Positions 22,790 through 34,352 of a DNA stretch of 64,000 nt are shown here, piece by piece (positions within the stretch are counted from its first letter, which is position 1; each line of letters begins with the position of its first letter). The DNA is from Hsuehochloa calcarea (taxonomy: Eukaryota > Streptophyta > Magnoliopsida > Poales > Poaceae): the NCBI GenBank assembly GCA_036346395.1, contig CM070603.1, positions 28,615,045 to 28,679,044 on the forward strand. The letters are read 5' to 3'. The notes beneath the pieces were generated by a model. That model was not told the DNA's origin. It did not search any database and worked only from the letters and a program-made list of their open reading frames with translations. A program made the translations under genes and the position numbers.

Positions 22790-24125
22790 CTCATCTGCAT
22801 TGTTTACTGCCGAGCTGTTATTTTATTGCCGTGTCGGACAAAATGATACCATAACTACGTGTTGTTTTACTGTTTGATAAGGCTATGTTACTGTAAACAG
22901 CACGTCGTATTACTGATCATTGTTATTGGGAGTCCATACACGATCGTTAGTGGGTGAATTTGTTTTACTGTTTTGTATGTATCTCTTACTGTAAATGACA
23001 TGTAATATTACTGCATTGAACGCGTGTTGGAAGTTTTTACTGCATTGAAGGTACTCTTTTACTGTCGTTTCCCCCACATGTATTGTGCTCCGATGTTTTA
23101 CTATCGAATAAATTGTTATTTACTGCATTTACGTGCCCATTTTTATATGTGACGTGCTACAACTAAGTACATATGTACCTAGAAAAACACAAATGTCTTA
23201 CGAACGCTTTTACTGCAAAATCAAGTGAACGTTACTGGATAGGTACACAAAAACGTTTACTCAAATGTTCGATAAAAACAAAAAAAAACTACTTTGACGT
23301 GCTGCGACTAAGTACAGATGTTCCCAAAGAAAAAAAAACTAATGCCTTTATGGACCTTTTACTATAGATTTATGTGAGTGTTACTGCATGTTACTCAAAC
23401 ATTTTCTGGGATGTTTGAAAACAAAAAGAATATCACGGAGGAGCTACTTTGACGTGCTGGGTGGCCTGAACTTCTACAGGATATCAGAGAGGGGTTTAAC
23501 GTTGTTGACCTTGTGGAACAACAAATAAAACATCAGCTCGCCCCCTGCACTTGTCCCCCTTCTATTGCATATGGGTTGATAGCGTTGTGTGTCATTTACT
23601 ATACATCAAAGGTTCTATTACTACATGAACATATAACTATTGCTTACTGGTTCGATCACGGTGCAAAGCTTCTGACCTTCATCATCCCAGAACTCCAAGA
23701 ATTCCATGATGAAGAACACAGAGTCGTTCTCGAGAACCGGCTTCGGGGTGTCCATGTTGAACACCCTCCAATTCGCAATGGTAGAGTATTTCCCACCGGT
23801 CACGGCTTAGCGCATAAGTGTGGGGTGATCTTTGTACTTACTGGACGATGTTGGTTGGCGGTTTTGTGCATTTTTTATCGTAGTCATTTGAGTCCAAACT
23901 TTGACGCGCTTATGCAGCATATTGATGCAGTAAATCGACCAGTGCGCGTTGTGCAGAATGGGTGGAAAAATTTGCAAGACGAATCAGATGTGCATGGAAA
24001 AATCACTTCGGTTAGACATGTTCAAATTTTACTGGAAGAAGAATTACGATTTACTTGAAGGAACATTGCGATTTACTGGAAGGACAAATTGGGATTTATT
24101 TGCAATATACTGATGAGGACATCAC
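22790..24125. repeat. Degenerate array of TTTTACTG-type words (inverse of left array)
   Basis: tttactg, ttactgt and ttactgca recur throughout, most densely at 22800-23420. They are the reverse complement of the cagtaaa/cagtaga words at 22130-22620, so the two arrays face each other. Confidence 0.65.
23600..23835 (-). pseudogene. Possible Ulp1-like protease C-terminal relic
   Basis: The minus strand encodes NWRVFNMDTPKP…ENDSVFFIMEFLEFWDDEG. This pattern resembles the Ulp1/C48 block where NDCGVFVM carries the catalytic cysteine; here the Cys position reads Ser. The plus-strand 181-codon ORF over the same bases has no recognisable features. Ulp1-like sequences are known in KAONASHI-type MULEs and in CACTA elements, which would suit the flanking word arrays. 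The assignment is tentative. Confidence 0.4.
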
Positions 24126-24129
24126 TTCT

Positions 24130-24312
24130 ACTGATATGAACACTCCTCTTTCTACTACTTTGAATGATGTGCAAGGTCCAATTACTCGGGAACGTGCTCG
24201 TCAACTTATTTATCAGGTAAATTCGTTTCTAGGGCTGATTGTATTATTTGAGAACTCTATGATGCTGCCTAACGGAGATGATTTACTTGTACTTTGGGAT
24301 CTAGGACTATGA
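24130..24312 (+). pseudogene. Gypsy pol extreme C-terminus
   Basis: Encodes GPITRERARQLIYQVNSFL and …NGDDLLVLWDLGL, a tail motif I recognise from the end of grass Gypsy polyproteins. It ends at a stop at 24310-24312. The upstream polyprotein is missing, replaced by the word-array element. Confidence 0.7.
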
Positions 24313-25009
24313 CCAGTTCAAGAAGGTCTACGACCAGTTCTGCAGAGTCTGTGACCACTTCATGAAGGCCTACGACCAGTTTCACTAGTACTCGGCGAGC
24401 CCATGACTCGTTGGGAGCAATCTACGACCAGAGAAGTGGGCACAATACTCGTTGGACATAATCTACAACCAGAGATAGCATGGACTCCTCAAGACCACCC
24501 CAGGACCAGTCCTACGACTAGTTCTTCGACCAGAGATACGCGATATGAATAGTGAATAAGGTGTTGTGTCACAGTTTTGGACCTTGTAAGCGTGACGAGG
24601 TCGGAGCCAAGGTTGTGTACGCCTCTTTCTACGGCCGCATAACCATAGGTCAACCTCCTCACGTCCCCCTATATATATACAATAGCTGTCATAGTTTAGG
24701 GTGGGTTTTTCTTCGAGATTATTCTGCTTAGCAGTCTCCCGCACGTTCGGTTGAGGAATACCACATTGTGAGCTTCATCTATATTCGTAATACAATATCA
24801 GATTGCATCTTCTACTTTCTTGCTTGTGTTCTCGAATTCGCATGCAGGAGATAGCCTTCTTGGCGAGGTCAACCGCGTTTGGCACGGTTGATAACCATCG
24901 GAGCAGTGGTGTAATGATTGCGAGGGATTCGATCTCTTTGGTCGGAGCCTTTGGATCATCAACATCGAGATCTCCACGATTGACTTATCAATATCTTTCG
25001 GAAGATCGG
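24313..25009 (+). mobile_element. Gypsy 3' non-coding region and LTR remnant
   Basis: It begins with repeats of ctacgaccag-type words (24310-24480). The block gaattcgcatgcaggagata…ggcgaggtcaaccgcg…gttgataaccatcggagcag…tatctttcggaagatcgg is a familiar segment of rice Gypsy LTRs. No coding capacity. The right edge meets a new LTR at 25010. Confidence 0.6.
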
Positions 25010-27068
25010 TGTAACATCCAAAAAATTGGTATGATTTAAAAGTTTTAAAAAGAAAAATAACCATTTGAATTTTTTCTGCTAAAGTTAAAGCTTAATTGGA
25101 ATTTTCAGAGATAAAAAATAATTTTATATGATTAATCCCAACATCAAATATTATTAAAACTATTTTATTTGGATTCTATGGGCTTAGATATATTTTCTAG
25201 AATTTTCTGAAATTTTTCTGAGTTCATTTGCTATTTGGAATTTCTGCTATTTTCTAAAAAGAAAACCTATTAAAATTTCCTCCAGGCCGAGCCCGCTACT
25301 GTTCCAGGATCGGCCCACTCCTTCGGCCCGCTTCCTCTCGCGCCTTGGCCCAGTCTTCCACGCGCGCTCGCCGCTCTCCCTCTGCCAGTTGGCCCCGCTC
25401 CGCAGTCTCTCGCTCGCGCCGCGCCCGCTCTCTTCTCCCGCTGCCCGGTGGACCCGCCACACGCCCGCTCAGCTTCGTCTTCAACCCGGACTCCCTCTGC
25501 CGATCCGAGCGCCGCACGCTGCCGCCGTCGTCTCCACCTCGGACTCCCCGCTCCAGTGCTATAAAAGGGACCCCGACCGCACCAAATTCTTCGCCCCTCC
25601 GCTCTCCTCCAAAATCCTAAGGTGCCGCCGGGATCGTCTTCGTCGCACCGCAGTCGCCGAAAGACCGCCGATGGCCAAAGCTTCTTCGCCGCCGCAATTC
25701 ACCGTCGGCACTCCGACCCCGGCCGTGATTCCACCGCCTTCGGGTGCGCTTTAGCAAGGGCTGCATCGTGCGCCGGTCACTCGTGGCCGAGGAGCGCTCC
25801 TTCGCTGTTGCCGGGTCGTCCAACAACAGCCACCGCCGCCATTGTCACCGCCTCCGGTGAGTCGTCAGCACCCGAGCTCAGCCGCCATCTCCCAGAGCAT
25901 CGCCGTGCCTCGTGGTTCCATTTTGGACTTCACGAGCCGCCACCGCGCTTTGCGGCCGCCGAGTCTGCGCTCCGCTCCTCTGCGTTTGCTCTCTGTGCCA
26001 GCATGGCAAGCCACCTCAGCCGCCACCTCCTCGGTCACGTCATCAAATTACTTGTGTGGCGTCCCGATCATCAGCCACGTGGCACATCCAAATCTCCTCC
26101 GAACCAAAAGGTCCATGGACTCAACCCACCATGGACCGTTTCAATGCCAAGTGGGGCCCACGTGTCGGATCCAATTTCATTTATGTTCTTTTCGGCCGAA
26201 ATCCTCCCCTGACGTCATAAACCCCTTTTACTTCAAAAAAATAATTCAATAAATCCAGAAATTCTGATTTTCCATTATTTCATGTGATTTCAAACTTCCA
26301 GAGCCCATATCTTTTGCATCCGAACTCCGATTGAGCCCATTAAAATTTGTAAATTCATCTAAATTCGAGATCTATTTATTTATAAAATTTATTTAATTTT
26401 TGGAGTTAGTTTTATCTCTGTTTGGTATTTATTTGTTCTATTTGCTTGTTTTGCGAGTAGACATTGCTACTTCGGGAGGTTTTGAACAAGGAGAAGTACA
26501 CCAAGATCAAGATCAATCCCATGATTTATTCCAAGGTAAGTCGTAGTCCTTTGATCATATTGAACCTATGATTTCAAAAGTATATTGTTTTATACAATTG
26601 CATGCTATCTTTATATCAATTGTTTCGGGTTAATTATTACATGTTGTCATTATACCTCTATTGAATATTTGAATGCCATGAATCCTTTGTCACCCTAGCT
26701 TGGATAATTTTAGTTGGACATATTTGTATCACCAATATGGGTATCGTATTAGTGCTTAGTCAAGCCTAGTCTCGATGAGTTCATCATCACATGTGTCTTA
26801 ATGATTAATCTTGACTTAATGATATATGGAATTGTGGTGGTTAGCTACTGTTGTAAAATTTGTGTTCCATGACAGGGGATGTCATTGGTTTCATTTAAAA
26901 AAATGGTTTTCACTCAAGCGAGTGGATGGTGGATTGAGGGTGTGAATTTCACACGTTGTGGGTTCGTAGAAAGATCGCGTGAGTAACTTGTCAAGGACTT
27001 AATCTTGTACGCCATTGAACTGAGCCTTAACCGTACAGCCACATGTTCTGTATGGGCGGGACTTGGAA
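25010..27068 (+). mobile_element. Gypsy 5' LTR, left part (GC-rich leader)
   Basis: Starts TGTAACATCC, like the solo LTR at 51899. Positions 25270-26150 are GC-rich and give many overlapping ORFs without domains. The segment tactccaaggtaagtc… followed by tttgatcatattgaacctat near 26530 parallels gcgagtcaacactttgatcatattgatcct at 53110. It breaks off near atgggcgggacttgg (27054-27068), which recurs at 32085-32099 where the LTR resumes. Confidence 0.65.
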
Positions 27069-28400
27069 GCACAACTCAAAGAGCCACTATCATGATCTAA
27101 GTCCAAATAAATAGCAATAAGCAATCTTAGACCATGCCAAGGAAAATGCATGAATCCCAACGATTTGCAAAACACATTTGCAAACTTAGATCATGCCACA
27201 AGGTGTAGGTACATGGACTTCAACCATTTGCAAAACACATTCGCAAAAGTATAGTCACATGCTACAAGGATTAATCAGATAAGCCTCAACTATTTGCAAA
27301 ACACATTCGCAAATAATAGCATCATGCCATGTAGAGCTAGAGCAAGCAAGATTGAGCTATCAACACATGATGAGACTCAAGCTACTAGACAAGACCTCTA
27401 ATAGTACGGCAACCTATACTAGCAATCCGGTCTTCCAACCAAACACCAAGACCGTAAAAGACTAGGAACACATCCTTAGCCCTAGCTAGTCATACCTTGC
27501 CATGAGCATCTTCTTGAAGCTTGATGACGCACATCTTCACTTCAAGTCCGGTCATCGCCTTGACATGCATCAACCCATGATGCATCCTTTACTTAACCTC
27601 CATCAACACATGATGGGTCTTCTTGACTTGACGATCAACTCATGATCATCTCCTTCTTCGAGATCTTGTTATGCATCAACACACGATACATCCTCTTCTT
27701 GAACCTTGACTTGATGACGATCAACTCATGATGTCATCCAAAGTCTTCACACCCTAGAACATAGCATATTCATCCAACTCATGAAAATGTTAGTCCCACA
27801 ATGATTAACAATAATTATCAAGATATACATGCAACAAATGCTTCTAAATAAACTATTGTAGAAAGGTGTGGTACTACCGCCAACTATCATGCGTAGTTCC
27901 GATATCGAAGTTCCGCTCATTTCATTATGAACTACCGACTTGCGTAAATGGCTAAGTCCCTAAAAAGGGTACTCCGAAAAATCAAACCGCGATTTTTCGA
28001 CCATCCGATAATCGGAACTTCCGCTTTATCATTGCGAACTTCCGCACTCGAGAAATCGCTAAGTCCCGAAACCGATGCTCTCGAAAAATCAAGCCGCGCA
28101 TATTTTCGATCATTCGATAATCTAACTTCCGCACGATAACGCCTAACTTCCGATTTTACGTAGAGAAAGATTTTTCTTTAAAACCAAACCAAAAGAGAAT
28201 GCATGATCCTAAGTTGATCTTTTACCATCTTTGCATTTCCTTTTCATGTCTTCATTCGCACTGACTAAGCCTTGAACACATCTTAGCACACACATTAGTC
28301 CCACAACACAATTGCAAATAATTGAATATAGAAGCAATATGAGTATATATGAACTACACAAGTTTTATATACTCAAAGGATTTGTTTCAAAGTAATTGTC
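27069..28400. mobile_element. Inserted decayed LTR element with CGGAACTTCCG words
   Basis: Non-coding, with repeats of catttgcaaaacacattcgcaaa (27165-27310) and of atcaactcatgat/catcaacacatgat (27560-27740). Near-palindromes cggaacttccgc and similar words at 27890-28165 match those of the Copia LTR at 3198-4849. Edges are not resolved. Confidence 0.5.
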
Positions 28401-28621
28401 GTGTATTAGAACCGATCTTACGTAAAGATTATTTGATTCTGGGGTCTCCTAAGGATGAGATGACGCAGAGTGGATTGACACGGATGTTTAGACAGTTCAA
28501 GTAACTTTACTTGGAGGTGATAAAACAAACATAACTTTCCCGAACAGACCGTCTGGGGAATTGCAAACGATCTCTACAGATCTGTTGATGAGACGGTTTC
28601 CGAAGCGATCGCAATCGTGAA

Positions 28622-29095
28622 GATTGCTTACTACTATCAAAAAGTCGTAAAAAACCCTACGACCGTCGGTGGTCGTAGTAGGGAATCGGAGAAAAAGCCC
28701 TTAGATTGATACTTCCTTCGACCGAGAAATACTTGGTCAAGAATGTAATTTCGCTTGGGGGTGACAATACGCACCTAATTTTTTCGATCGGACCATCACG
28801 GGAATTGCAACGGCTCTCTCGGACTTGTCGATGAAGCGGTTCGGCGATCGCAATCGTGAAGATTGCTTACTACTATCAAAAAGTCGTAAAAAACCCCTAC
28901 GACCGTCTGGTGGTCGTAGTAGGGGAATCGGAGAAAAAGCCCTTCCGATTGATACTTCCTTCGACCAGAAATACTTGGTCAAGAATGTAATTTCGCTTGG
29001 GGGTGACAATACGCACCTAATTTTTCTCGTCGGACCATCTCGGGAATTGCAACGGCTCTCTCGGACTTGTCCGATGAAGCGGTTCGGCGGTACAA
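28622..29095. repeat. 239-bp tandem repeat, about two units
   Basis: gattgcttactactatcaaa begins at 28622 and again at 28861, followed by the same ~215 bases with small indels. Confidence 0.9.
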
Positions 29096-30209
29096 CCAAC
29101 TCCTCTGAGACCTATAGGCGAGGCGGTTTTGAGCGGCGGAGATCGTCGATTATAAAACTTACGGGAGGTAGACTTGGGTTTTACTTTTCCCCAAATCACT
29201 CCATTTGTTCTTGAGTTCTTGCTTTCTCCGTCCTCGACTAGGTTTCATCTTCTCGCCTAACCCAATCAAAAAACTTGCTTCGAGCGAAATGGCCAAGAGA
29301 GTTTCGAATGGGAGGAATCGGAGATGGATGCGACTAAGATCAAGATCTTGGTTGATGCCGAAGATTCGAGAAAGGCTCGGTGAAGTGGATTCGCTGTCGG
29401 GCAAGATCGCCATCGGGGAAAATGGGCAAATCCGTCTTCCAAGCGTATTGTGAGTGCGGCCTTCGATTACTGCCCACCCCTTTCTTCTGATGTACTCGAA
29501 CACTTTGGGGTGGAACCGTGAACTTAGGTCCCAATTCCATTACCATGTTGAGTGTGTTCGTATCGTGCGAGCGTGCACAGGGATTAGGCGGATCTCGAGC
29601 TGTTCCAATATTATTATGGGATGGCTCGACAAACCGGAATCGCCGGAAGTCGTGGTCTCAAGCTCCACGACTCGAAGTCGAAGGAGTACATTGAGCTTTA
29701 CCGGTCTTCGTGGCGGGCCGAGGAAGAGGTGGTTCTCTTTGGAAGGTCACCTCTGAAGACAGACCTTTCTTTTGAGGGAAGGGCTGAAAAGAAATCTTCA
29801 TGGGACTCAACCTGAAGATATCGGTAGGATTAGCCCTTATATTCAAGCTATTAAGGACTTGAAGGAAGAAGGGTGACCGGATGGCATGTGGTGAAGGATT
29901 TCATCACACTAGAATTAGTCCTCTGAAGAAGCGAGCATCTCCTATGTGGAGGTACTCGGGAGAGAGACCCCACCAGAGACTATGAGGAGGGTAAGCAATT
30001 GTCGACTTAGCTCTCCGTTTGGTCTTTCTCAACCTTGTCTAATATTTTTATCATTTACAGATCTTTCCAGTGAGGTTGACTCAGTCGACTCATTTGTGAG
30101 AAGTCTCCTCACTCAGAGGCGGTTCCTCAAGTCATTGCGGTTTTGTCCGCAGATGAAAAGATGGGCGCCTAAAGGTAATCAAAAATCTGATTCTTTCTTT
30201 AGGACTTTA

Positions 30210-30321
30210 TAGTCGTAGGAGATACTTACGACTAATGGTGATCGTAGAATATCTTACGATCAATAAAAAGTCGTAGAAGAACTTACGACTTAGTACTAGT
30301 CGTAGAAAAACTTACGACTAA
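30210..30321. repeat. Hairpin repeat array 1 (four units)
   Basis: Four inverted repeats at about 30210, 30240, 30268 and 30297, e.g. tagtcgtagaaaaacttacg acta. Arms of 7-9 bp close loops of 6-8 bases. Unit 2 has GATCGTA paired with TACGATC, so both arms changed. Confidence 0.85.
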
Positions 30322-30837
30322 TTAGTGATTCTTCTTTTCTGTTTTGCTTTACGTAAAGTAGGCATGGAAAATCGTCGGAGACGACGAAGAAGTCGCTCGA
30401 TGACTATTAATGTCGGGTTGTCGAAAGACAAAGGCTCGGCTCCTCCTCGAAGAGGCGTCGACTTGTAAAATCTGCAGACAAGGGGAGCAAGCTCGAGCTC
30501 GGTCTTCGACCGGACCCTCTACAAGGCTGCGGCGGTGTAATGGTATCGGCCGAGGTCGCGGCCGTCGGGCCGAGGAGGTTGAAGCGGTGAACCTCTTAAG
30601 CGCAAACCTCGCAAGGCTAAGGTACCCTTCTATTATGACACGGAATCTTTGCGATCGGTGCCACTCCTAGTTTTATTAAGCAAGCTGGAAAGGGAGAAGC
30701 GGAAAGATTTTATGTCTTTATGAAGGAGGATGCGGCATCGGCACAACTGCGGTGAGGCGATCTTTATACGGAATGGTCGAGACTGATCTCGTCCATCCAG
30801 AGGATCAGGGAAACAGAGCCCTGGTCCCTGTTTCAAC

Positions 30838-30902
30838 TCTACGACCAGACGTGGTCGTAACTGAGCCAATTGTTGAACCTCGACCAGACGTGGTCGTGGA
30901 GA
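30838..30902. repeat. Pair of CGACCAGACGTGGTCG hairpins
   Basis: tacgaccagacgtggtcgta (8-bp arms, 4-base loop) and tcgaccagacgtggtcgtgg occur about 43 bp apart. Confidence 0.75.
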
Positions 30903-31810
30903 AGAAGAGGTCCTCCGTTGGGAGGATTGCTCCAAAATTCTGGTTAAGACCGAGTGCGAGTGTGTGAAATGTACTAAAGTGTAAGAACGACATTTACCTT
31001 TTCTTTTCACAACTTTGATTTGCTTTTCTTTATTTGATCAGACTCCTTGAAATTTCTGAATGCTTCATTTGAGAAGTCCATTGCCATCCCTTCAGCTACT
31101 GGGGAGGTAGCAATGGAGGTGGTCGAAGCATCACCTTTGGCCCAGGTGGCGATGAAGTCGAGACTCCCAGTGACTCCATATCTGCTGAAGTCGTAACTCG
31201 ACCCTTGAAGTAGCGGTATTCTTGTTGAGGTGGCCTTCGACCGAGGTCGTAGAAACAACAGAGGCACTGTGGAAGCCTCTGGTCAAGGTGGTGACCGACT
31301 GCACCGCTCTGGGAAGGAAATCGTGGGAGGCGTTCCTTCCCTACCCCAAGAGAAATCACAGAACGAGAAGGAGAAAATTTCAACTTCGTGGTGACTTCTT
31401 TGGGACCCTCCGTCGCAGGTCTTACGCTACATGATCTCGTGACCAAGTCCCTCATCCCAAAGATATTCCCAATACGGAGAATACCTTTGATAGCAGCGCC
31501 TCGAGAAGGTGTGGTGGGACAAGGTCGCGAGGATAGATAAGTCTGCAGAACCGGACCTTGTATATTCAATGTTTGCTAGGGCGACTATGAATGTAAGTAT
31601 CTTCAAAATACTTATACATGTGGCTTTCCTTCACTTCTCCTTTTTCTCTTTGCGAAAGCTCGGAGCAAATTCTTTGTTGTCGGTGAGTATCATCGACAAC
31701 TTTTAGAGCTAAGACAGGAGAAAGAGCTACTCGCATGAGGCGAGAGGTGGTAAGTCACTTATCATCCATAGTTGTTTTCAACTTAAATACTGTATAATGT
31801 CTTACGAGAA

Positions 31811-31970
31811 TAGTCATGGAAGAAACTCATGACAAAGGATTAGTCGTAAGAAAAACTTACGACTACTTACGACACAGATAGTGGTCATAGAAAGACTTAC
31901 AACCATTCGTAGTCGCAGAAAAACTTACGACTAGGTCGGTGGTTGTAGAACTACTCACAACCATTCGGTG
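31811..31970. repeat. Hairpin repeat array 2
   Basis: Units tagtcatggaagaaactcat gaca, tagtcgtaagaaaaacttac gacta, agtcgcagaaaaacttacga ct and tggttgtagaactactcaca acca. The arms differ between units, mostly in a paired manner (TCATG/CATGA, TCGTA/TACGA, GGTTGT/ACAACC). The agtcgca unit has an imperfect arm. Confidence 0.85.
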
Positions 31971-32084
31971 ATTTTTATCTCCGTCTCTCGTCCTTTGTAG
32001 GTTAAGCGGTGATTCAAAGACCTTAGCCGATTAAACTCGACTATGAAAAAGAGAAGTCGAGGAGGCTAAGGAATGAATGTTCAG

Positions 32085-33157
32085 ATGGGCGGGACTTGGC
32101 TGATTAATTAGCAATGTCTTAATTCTAGTTCTGTCTTGTATGAGTGAGTTACGGGGTACGTACTCACTATGGCGCAAGAGGGGGGCCCTGTCTGGTCGGA
32201 TGGAGACATTCAGTGTTGAAACCTCAGCGGGTAGAACTAGGTTAAGAAGGAGCTTTGTAAAGGCTTTGTCACGTGCTCTAACCTGCTTACCTAAGGTAGT
32301 GAGCAGTGGTATCGACGGATGCCAAACCAACTAGAGAAGTCGTATCTTGTGGGTCAAGCTGTACAACCTCTGCAGAGTGTGTAAAACTATTCTAATAGCC
32401 GTGTCCGCGGTTATGGACGTGCTCGAGGATTTCACACGGGAGATAGAGTTTCTTCTAAAATGAGTCGGAGTGTGAATGAGAAGTTCACTTGATGAATATA
32501 ATATTTGTTCGGTGAATGGGTAATTCACTTGGTGGTTTGTGTCGATTGGTGAATGGGGAGTTCACTTATCATTGGTTTGGTTGGAAAGTGAATGGGTAGT
32601 TCACTGGTTGTTTCAAAGAAATTGTTTAAATATTTATTATTCTTTTCAATTACGCATTTCAATCTATTTATTGTATTAGTCGTAAATGATGTTTTCTGCA
32701 AAAAGAACCACATAGCTAACCTTTGGTAAACCTTGCATGAATACTATTTGCATACATTTTCCTACGACCTGTTGAGTGCTTTATGTACTCACGGCTCATG
32801 CCTTTGTTGATCAGTTGAAGAATATAAAGCTACAGGAGTTCTTTCAAAGGAAGACTATGAAGGTTTTGCGGATTAGGATGTGTTCTCCACTCGATTGCCT
32901 GTGGGCATGTTGATTGCATTTCCAAGTTTCCCATTCCGCTGCAAGAGTTTATTTGTTTCTTTAGCCCTGCATGACAAGTTAAGTAAACGTTGACCATAAG
33001 GCCCAGTTATTATTATTATTTGTTATTTTGAGGTCTTTCTACTTAAATCGAATAAATGGATGGTATTTCATCACTGTTTCTGTGTGAGCTAGCTACTGAT
33101 TTGGGACTAGTTAAGAATACACAGAGGGTTCTTGAGATGTATTTTCGTGTCCCGACA
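32085..33157 (+). mobile_element. Gypsy 5' LTR, right part
   Basis: Resumes at atgggcgggacttgg and ends gtgtcccgaca at 33157, comparable with gggtccgaca of the solo LTR at 54975. A primer site follows at 33181. It contains the four-unit GTGAA…TTCAC hairpin array. Confidence 0.7.
32472..32604. repeat. Four GTGAA-N7-TTCAC hairpins
   Basis: gtgaatgagaagttcac, gtgaatgggtaattcac, gtgaatggggagttcac and gtgaatgggtagttcac start at 32472, 32512, 32549 and 32588, i.e. 37-40 bp apart. Confidence 0.9.
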
Positions 33158-33180
33158 GATGTGGCCATAGACTTATCAGT

Positions 33181-33197
33181 TGGCATCAGAGCAAAAG
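33181..33197 (+). promoter_or_regulatory. Gypsy primer-binding site
   Basis: tggcatcagagcaaaag lies 23 bp after the LTR end and resembles the TGGTATCAGAGC tRNA-iMet-type site with one mismatch. Confidence 0.65.
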
Positions 33198-33494
33198 TTG
33201 TCCGTTAGGTAATCACAAATTTTTTCCCTTTAAGATTAGTTGTTTTCCATCGTCCTAAAGCTCTAGAAAATTGCTCCACAAAATATTTTTTGTTCGTTGT
33301 GTTCTTCCGCTGTCCCATCACCCATTGTGCCTTTGCAATTTTCGTTCTTTGTTTCACGTTGTTGAATTAGTGTCCTTTGTCTAAGTCGTGTTGTTGGTTT
33401 AGAGTCATGTTCTTGGTCTCTAGTCAACACCGTCGCCCGTTGTGCCACCATCCATCCTGGCTGCGCCACCACCTACTCGAACAACCCCCTTTTT

Positions 33495-33563
33495 CGACCA
33501 CCTCCTCGTGTTTGACCACCTACTCGGGTTCGACCACCTACTCGGGTTGGACCATCTACTCGT
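33495..33563. repeat. 18-bp minisatellite in Gypsy leader
   Basis: About four units of cgaccacctactcgggtt, the first and last degenerate, lie in the untranslated leader between primer site and gag. Confidence 0.85.
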
Positions 33564-34352
33564 TTCCGCCCAGACAACCCTATTTGTTTCTTGTTGCTCT
33601 TGGACACCCCACGCACTCATCATATCATTTCTGCCACACAAAGTCCGAGAAGAATTTCCATAGCCGAACGGAGCTAGCCAAAGTTCAAAGAGAGAGAGAG
33701 TATCTTTTAATTACATGTATACCCCGGCTTTCTACAAAAGTTTGTGACCCATATATATCCATAGACTCAGAAGAGAGTTTTTGAAGAGTTTTGAGTCAAT
33801 GTCACATTCGCAAAAAAACCCTAGTTGGGTTTCGGCAGTCAAAAAAAGGAACCCTAGGTTGGGTTTCGGCAGTCCAAAAAAAAGAAAGAAGAAGAAGCAA
33901 ATCGACCACCCCTAGTGAAGAAGAATCAAATCGACCACCCCCAGTTGGTCTACGACCACTCCCAGCCTTGCATCCTTTGAATCCTTTGTATCTAGTCCTT
34001 GTTATCGATCAGTGTTGTGCTAGGGTTAGGGACACTTTTTAGACCAATAACTATGACAGGTACTTTGGACCCTTATTCAATTTTGCTAATTAGGTTACGG
34101 TTTTTGCTAATCCTTACTGCATATTGTGTCTTCCGAGCTCCACCTACTCTTGATCTGAATAGGTCCCCTCTTGCAATCATACCCACTCTCGACACGGTAT
34201 CACGAACCAACCACCGGTTGTACCATCTGCTGCGTTGGTAAGAACACTTATAAGAGTGTGGTAAGACGCTTGAGAGTGTGTGTTTCCACCTTCCATCACC
34301 TAGTAGTTGATAGGGATAATACCTTTGTGTTATCTTTTGTTTTCCGCTAACG

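Larger units (their letters stand above)
28400..32084 (+). mobile_element. Inserted decayed retroelement with hairpin arrays
   Basis: A 3.7-kb stretch without intact genes. It holds a 239-bp tandem repeat, short ORFs at 29205-30212 that may be remnants of a grass 'gypsy-type transposon' protein (frames broken, identity uncertain), hairpin-forming repeats at 30210-30320 and 31811-31970, and many ggtcgta/tacgacc words. It splits the Gypsy LTR. Confidence 0.45.

Noticed and set aside
23513..24058. 181-codon plus-strand ORF as a host gene
   Set aside because: No recognisable domain, inside a word-repeat transposon; the minus strand gives a better, Ulp1-like, reading.
25345..26252. Several overlapping 90-196 codon ORFs
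   Set aside because: They are in the GC-rich LTR leader, overlap in all frames and lack recognisable motifs.
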